From: Bacteroidota bacterium
Lineage (GTDB): Bacteria > Bacteroidota > Bacteroidia > UKL13-3
Direction: 5' to 3'
Length of the DNA: 60,187 bases
NCBI GenBank assembly: GCA_947492885.1
Contig: CANLPK010000007.1
Location: forward strand, 1 to 60,187
Numbering within the stretch: position 1 is the first letter of the stretch; each line of letters opens with the position of its first letter. A program made the position numbers and the translations under genes. Positions 56,693-60,187 of the stretch are shown piece by piece. The notes under the pieces are model-generated. The model was not told the DNA's origin and did no database searches. It saw nothing but the letters and a program-made list of their open reading frames with translations.

Positions 56693-59505
56693 ACGTTCTT
56701 AATAAAATACTCTGCATCTTATGCTATTTATCAGTAACTAGTGCCTCTTCGCAACACAATGCAAACTGGGTATTTCCCTATGGCTTTCGTTTTGATTTTT
56801 CTAAAGGTAGTCTTAACATAGATACCAATTTCAATAATTTAGTGGTTAATAATTTTAATAAAAATAATGTATTTCCCAACTACGCCTATTCAACCAAAAA
56901 AGGAGAATTGTTATTTTATTCGAATAATATTGACACTATTTATGATTCAAATAATAATGTCATTTGTATTACGGATTCTTTACCCATATCATCCTCACAT
57001 CAGAATAGCAGGAGCTATATTATTCCTGAAAAAAATGACACTGATTTTAAATTGATTTTATCAACGACGGCAGAGGTAAATGGGCACACCGAAATAATAA
57101 TTTCTTTAAATCAATATAATTTCAAATGGATTAATAATAAGTATGTGTGTTTGAATGAAAAAAATCCCACCATTTTATTTCAAAATAAATATCCATCTAA
57201 TATAAGCTATAAGCCCTTTGTGGAATTTTCTCATTTTGCGATAAGTCCAGATAGTATCGTATTTATCTCAAATAACAGTGAGGCCCTTTATTTATTTCTT
57301 TATACAAATAACACGTTTCAGGTAATGGATTCAATCCCTTTTGGGATTAATGAAACCTTTAAACTATCTTGGTATTATCAAACAATTTCTAATGAGGGTG
57401 GTAAATATATTCTGTTTTTAAAAAACAATACAACTCAAAATACATTTTTATTGGAAGGCACTATCAATAATTTAAAGTTCGGCAATTTAAAAATTCGATT
57501 TAAGAATTTAATTTTCCCGCCAACTAATCTAAAAATGGACTATCCGTATGCAATATATTTCAATTATAATGATTCATTTTATTATCTGGTCCCATTTGAA
57601 TATAAATACATAAGCCCTAGTAGTTACAGGTACATTTATAAGGTAAGATTCAATGATACAATCACATTATTAAATCATTCTATTCCTTATCCGGTTAATT
57701 TTAGGGATGAATTCTATGGATTATCCTATGATAATAAACATTATATTTTTTCTCATGATCCTCAAAGAACTGTCAAAATTCTAACATTATCGGATACTGT
57801 TCTAACAGAAATTTTTGAAAGAACTTATGATTCCTTATTGATGCAAAGTTCAAATTTCAGCCCTCTATTTCCACAAATTAACTTTATTACTGAACCATAT
57901 TTATTGTTGGATTACAGAATTACAAAGGAATGTAGAATAGTTAATTTTTATAATGAAAGTAATATTCGTTTCCGTGATCACAAGTTATATATTGAAGCCT
58001 TGAATGATACCTTTGATTTCAAAGATTCAATTTCTATTTATATCCCCAAGACATTTAATAAAACATATTATAAAGTTACTAGCGTATCAACCACCGGAGT
58101 TACTAAGTGGATGGAAGACACTTTACGATTTGACAAACTACTTGCCGGGTTTAGCACTAACACCGATACTATTTGCCGGTCCCAGAAAGTTATATTTAAT
58201 GATCATAGTATAGCAGATAAAGTTAGCAATTTAGGTTATTCATATTACTGGGTATATGGCGATGGAACTATGGATACCTTAAAAAACTTAAAGAATCCGA
58301 TTAATACAATTGAGCATGTCTATATTAAAACTGGAAACTTTACACCTCGTTTAATTTTTAGTAATGGGATCTGTACTGACACATTTGTTTATCCTAATAA
58401 AATAGTTGTAAAATGGGCAACAACGCCCGGATATGAATTGAGTACTCATAAGGGTTGTATTCCGTTAACAGTAACTTTAATTGATACTTTGAATAACAAT
58501 ATTTTACTTAAAGAATATGATTTTGGTAATGGCTTTGTGACATTAAATTCATCAAAAGTATTAGATACTACAATACAAATATCAGTTCCAGGAATTTATA
58601 TAATTAAGCAACGTTTAACTAGTACAAGTGGTTGTATTTCAAATTTCATTGATTCATTAGTTGTACTGAATTCTATTTCAAAAAACGACACCATTAAAGT
58701 TTTCTATACTACAGTATTAGATAGTTTTTCAACACAAACCATTTGGAAATCTATCCCTAATGCAACCACTTATATCATTAATAATAAGAATATTAGAGAT
58801 ACTTTCTTTATTGATAATGCCTCCTTTCCAAATAAACAAAGTGTAGAATATTTAATCCAAGCCAAGGATACATGTGGTAATTTAAGTACTGCATCATTTG
58901 TATCAAAAACAATTTGGTTGAAAGCACAAAACCAGAATTTTAATGAATATGCACTGCTAGAATATACTCCATATGAAACTTGGATTGAAGGCGTGCTAAA
59001 TTATGAAATTGAATATTTCAATCGAATTAGCCAAAAATGGGAAAATATTAGCACCCTCTCAGGTAATGTTCTTAAATACAAGTCATTGGTTTTGCCCGAT
59101 TCTTCGAATACAAATATTTCAACAGCTCAAATTTGCTATCGGGTAAAGGCAATGGAGCGAAATAGTAATAAACAACAAAGCATTAGTAATGTAGTTTGCA
59201 TTCCAATTTATCCCACGGTTTTTTTGCCCAATGCATTCAGTCCAAATGGAGATGGGATAAATGATTATTATAAGCCTGTATGTAGCGGATTAAATGCATA
59301 TGTTCTTGAAATATACGACCGTTGGGGGCAGTTGGTTTATGTCGACACGCCTGAGAGTAAAGGATGGGATGGAACTTTCAGAGGAGAGAAAGCTGATATT
59401 GGTACTTATGTATTTAGATTATCTGCCGCTGGGTATTTGCTTAGTCCATTTACCAATGATGCCAGAAGAGTAGAACGAAAGGGAACCTTATTTTTGGTAA
59501 GATAA
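56689..59505 (+). CDS. Secreted PKD-domain protein with gliding-motility-associated (CHU_C, T9SS type B) C-terminal domain
   Basis: VFLPNAFSPNGDGINDYYKPVCSGLNAYVLEIYDRWGQLVYVDTPESKGWDGTFRGEKADIGTYVFRLSAAGY. ATGA overlap with upstream gene. Confidence 0.88.
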   Translation: MNVLNKILCILCYLSVTSASSQHNANWVFPYGFRFDFSKGSLNIDTNFNNLVVNNFNKNNVFPNYAYSTKKGELLFYSNNIDTIYDSNNNVICITDSLPISSSHQNSRSYIIPEKNDTDFKLILSTTAEVNGHTEIIISLNQYNFKWINNKYVCLNEKNPTILFQNKYPSNISYKPFVEFSHFAISPDSIVFISNNSEALYLFLYTNNTFQVMDSIPFGINETFKLSWYYQTISNEGGKYILFLKNNTTQNTFLLEGTINNLKFGNLKIRFKNLIFPPTNLKMDYPYAIYFNYNDSFYYLVPFEYKYISPSSYRYIYKVRFNDTITLLNHSIPYPVNFRDEFYGLSYDNKHYIFSHDPQRTVKILTLSDTVLTEIFERTYDSLLMQSSNFSPLFPQINFITEPYLLLDYRITKECRIVNFYNESNIRFRDHKLYIEALNDTFDFKDSISIYIPKTFNKTYYKVTSVSTTGVTKWMEDTLRFDKLLAGFSTNTDTICRSQKVIFNDHSIADKVSNLGYSYYWVYGDGTMDTLKNLKNPINTIEHVYIKTGNFTPRLIFSNGICTDTFVYPNKIVVKWATTPGYELSTHKGCIPLTVTLIDTLNNNILLKEYDFGNGFVTLNSSKVLDTTIQISVPGIYIIKQRLTSTSGCISNFIDSLVVLNSISKNDTIKVFYTTVLDSFSTQTIWKSIPNATTYIINNKNIRDTFFIDNASFPNKQSVEYLIQAKDTCGNLSTASFVSKTIWLKAQNQNFNEYALLEYTPYETWIEGVLNYEIEYFNRISQKWENISTLSGNVLKYKSLVLPDSSNTNISTAQICYRVKAMERNSNKQQSISNVVCIPIYPTVFLPNAFSPNGDGINDYYKPVCSGLNAYVLEIYDRWGQLVYVDTPESKGWDGTFRGEKADIGTYVFRLSAAGYLLSPFTNDARRVERKGTLFLVR

Positions 59506-59560
59506 AATTTTTATCTAATGTGTTTTGGGGAAGGGGTTGATGTAAGTTTCGAGCTCCCTC

Positions 59561-59624
59561 ACTTTTCCAATGTTTGATAACACGAAACTCTTGCGATAAT
59601 TCGAAAATGAATATGGGAAAAGTT
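59561..59624. repeat. Hairpin repeat, copy 2
   Basis: acttttccaatgtttgataacacgaaactcttgcgataattcgaaaatgaatatgggaaaagtt; see copy 1. Confidence 0.8.
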
Positions 59625-59651
59625 TCCACCCCACCATCATCCAAACAAAAA

Positions 59652-59689
59652 ACCCAGAACCATACTATTTCAGCATGATTCCGGGTTCT
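59652..59689. terminator. Bidirectional terminator-like hairpin between convergent genes
   Basis: AACCCaGAAcCAT ... ATGaTTCcGGGTT with flanking A/T tracts. Confidence 0.55.
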
Positions 59690-59755
59690 CCCGTCTTATG
59701 TCTTATGTCTTCTATCTTAAGTCATAAGTCCTAATTCCTTTGTCTTCCCAAAAGA

Positions 59756-60187
59756 CTAGTATCTGTACATATCATTTTTGAATGGACCGGTTTTCTTCAC
59801 TCCGATATAATCGGCTTGTTCGGTATCCATCATTTCTAATTTAGCACCTACATGCGCTAAGTGTAAGAATGCCACTTTCTCATCTAATATTTTTGGCAAT
59901 ACATATACTTCGTTTTTGTAGTTGGCCGAATTTTGCCATAACTCCAATTGAGCCAAGGTTTGGTTGGTGAATGAGTTACTCATCACAAATGATGGATGCC
60001 CCATAGCACAACCTAAATTCACCAAACGACCTTCAGCTAAGATGATGATGTCCTTACCATCAATGGTGTACATATCAACTTGTGGCTTGATGGTATTCAT
60101 GGTGCTGCCATAGTTTTTGTTCAACCATGCCATATCAATTTCATTATCAAAATGACCGATATTACATACGATTGACTTATCGCGCAT
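59756..60187 (-). CDS. ahcY: Adenosylhomocysteinase, C-terminal part (gene continues beyond the window)
   Basis: [58 protein letters not shown]-terminus. Confidence 0.93.
   Translation of the reverse strand: MRDKSIVCNIGHFDNEIDMAWLNKNYGSTMNTIKPQVDMYTIDGKDIIILAEGRLVNLGCAMGHPSFVMSNSFTNQTLAQLELWQNSANYKNEVYVLPKILDEKVAFLHLAHVGAKLEMMDTEQADYIGVKKTGPFKNDMYRY

Noticed and set aside
59692-59735. Short tandem gtcttatgtcttatgtcttctatcttaagtcataagtcc motif near ahcY
   Set aside because: Short degenerate repeat next to a terminator-like hairpin; could be a decaying intergenic repeat but no second copy was seen in the window.

Overview
A 60 kb AT-rich Bacteroidota chromosome segment: T9SS type A and CHU_C/gliding C-terminal domains, TAnnTTTG-type promoters, and the coaX-lptC and ricT-holB neighbourhoods. 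No tRNA, rRNA, CRISPR, phage or transposase genes were recognised. Much is housekeeping: udk, Trk/Ktr K+ subunit, GtrA, galE, rfbB, M17 aminopeptidase, ricT, holB, HU, dnaX, four glycosyltransferase or membrane glycan genes, fabI, adenylate cyclase, rpoN, a TonB receptor, menC, rsmA, a DEAD helicase, CNNM, lptC, coaX, and the C-terminal part of ahcY. The most interesting part is about 32.1-47.8 kb. There a PAS histidine kinase and an unusual REC-cNMP-HTH(Crp) response regulator sit next to a universal stress protein, a CoA-transferase and a multi-operon extracytoplasmic electron-transfer locus. That locus has an EB_dh-like c-heme lipoprotein, two CX4CH mini-cytochromes, two paralogous DUF5777-like barrels, a YceI-like lipoprotein, a cytochrome c, a ferredoxin with an atypical first cluster, and NrfD, with no molybdopterin catalytic subunit nearby. 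Reading the promoters by eye, I found five TGA-N6-TCA palindromes, each centred 33-34 bp upstream of a -7 box (about -41.5 from the predicted TSS). They lie in front of the kinase operon, a small ORF/conserved protein, the usp gene and both barrel/cytochrome operons. I propose an autoregulated CRP/FNR-type regulon. Other points: a 64-bp imperfect repeat pair bracketing a two-gene T9SS module, an overlooked 54-aa membrane-protein ORF in the coaX-lptC operon, a 54-bp tandem repeat in ricT, near-leaderless promoters that imply many start-codon corrections, and a protein with a duplicated ~83-aa module. All counts are by hand; no database was searched.
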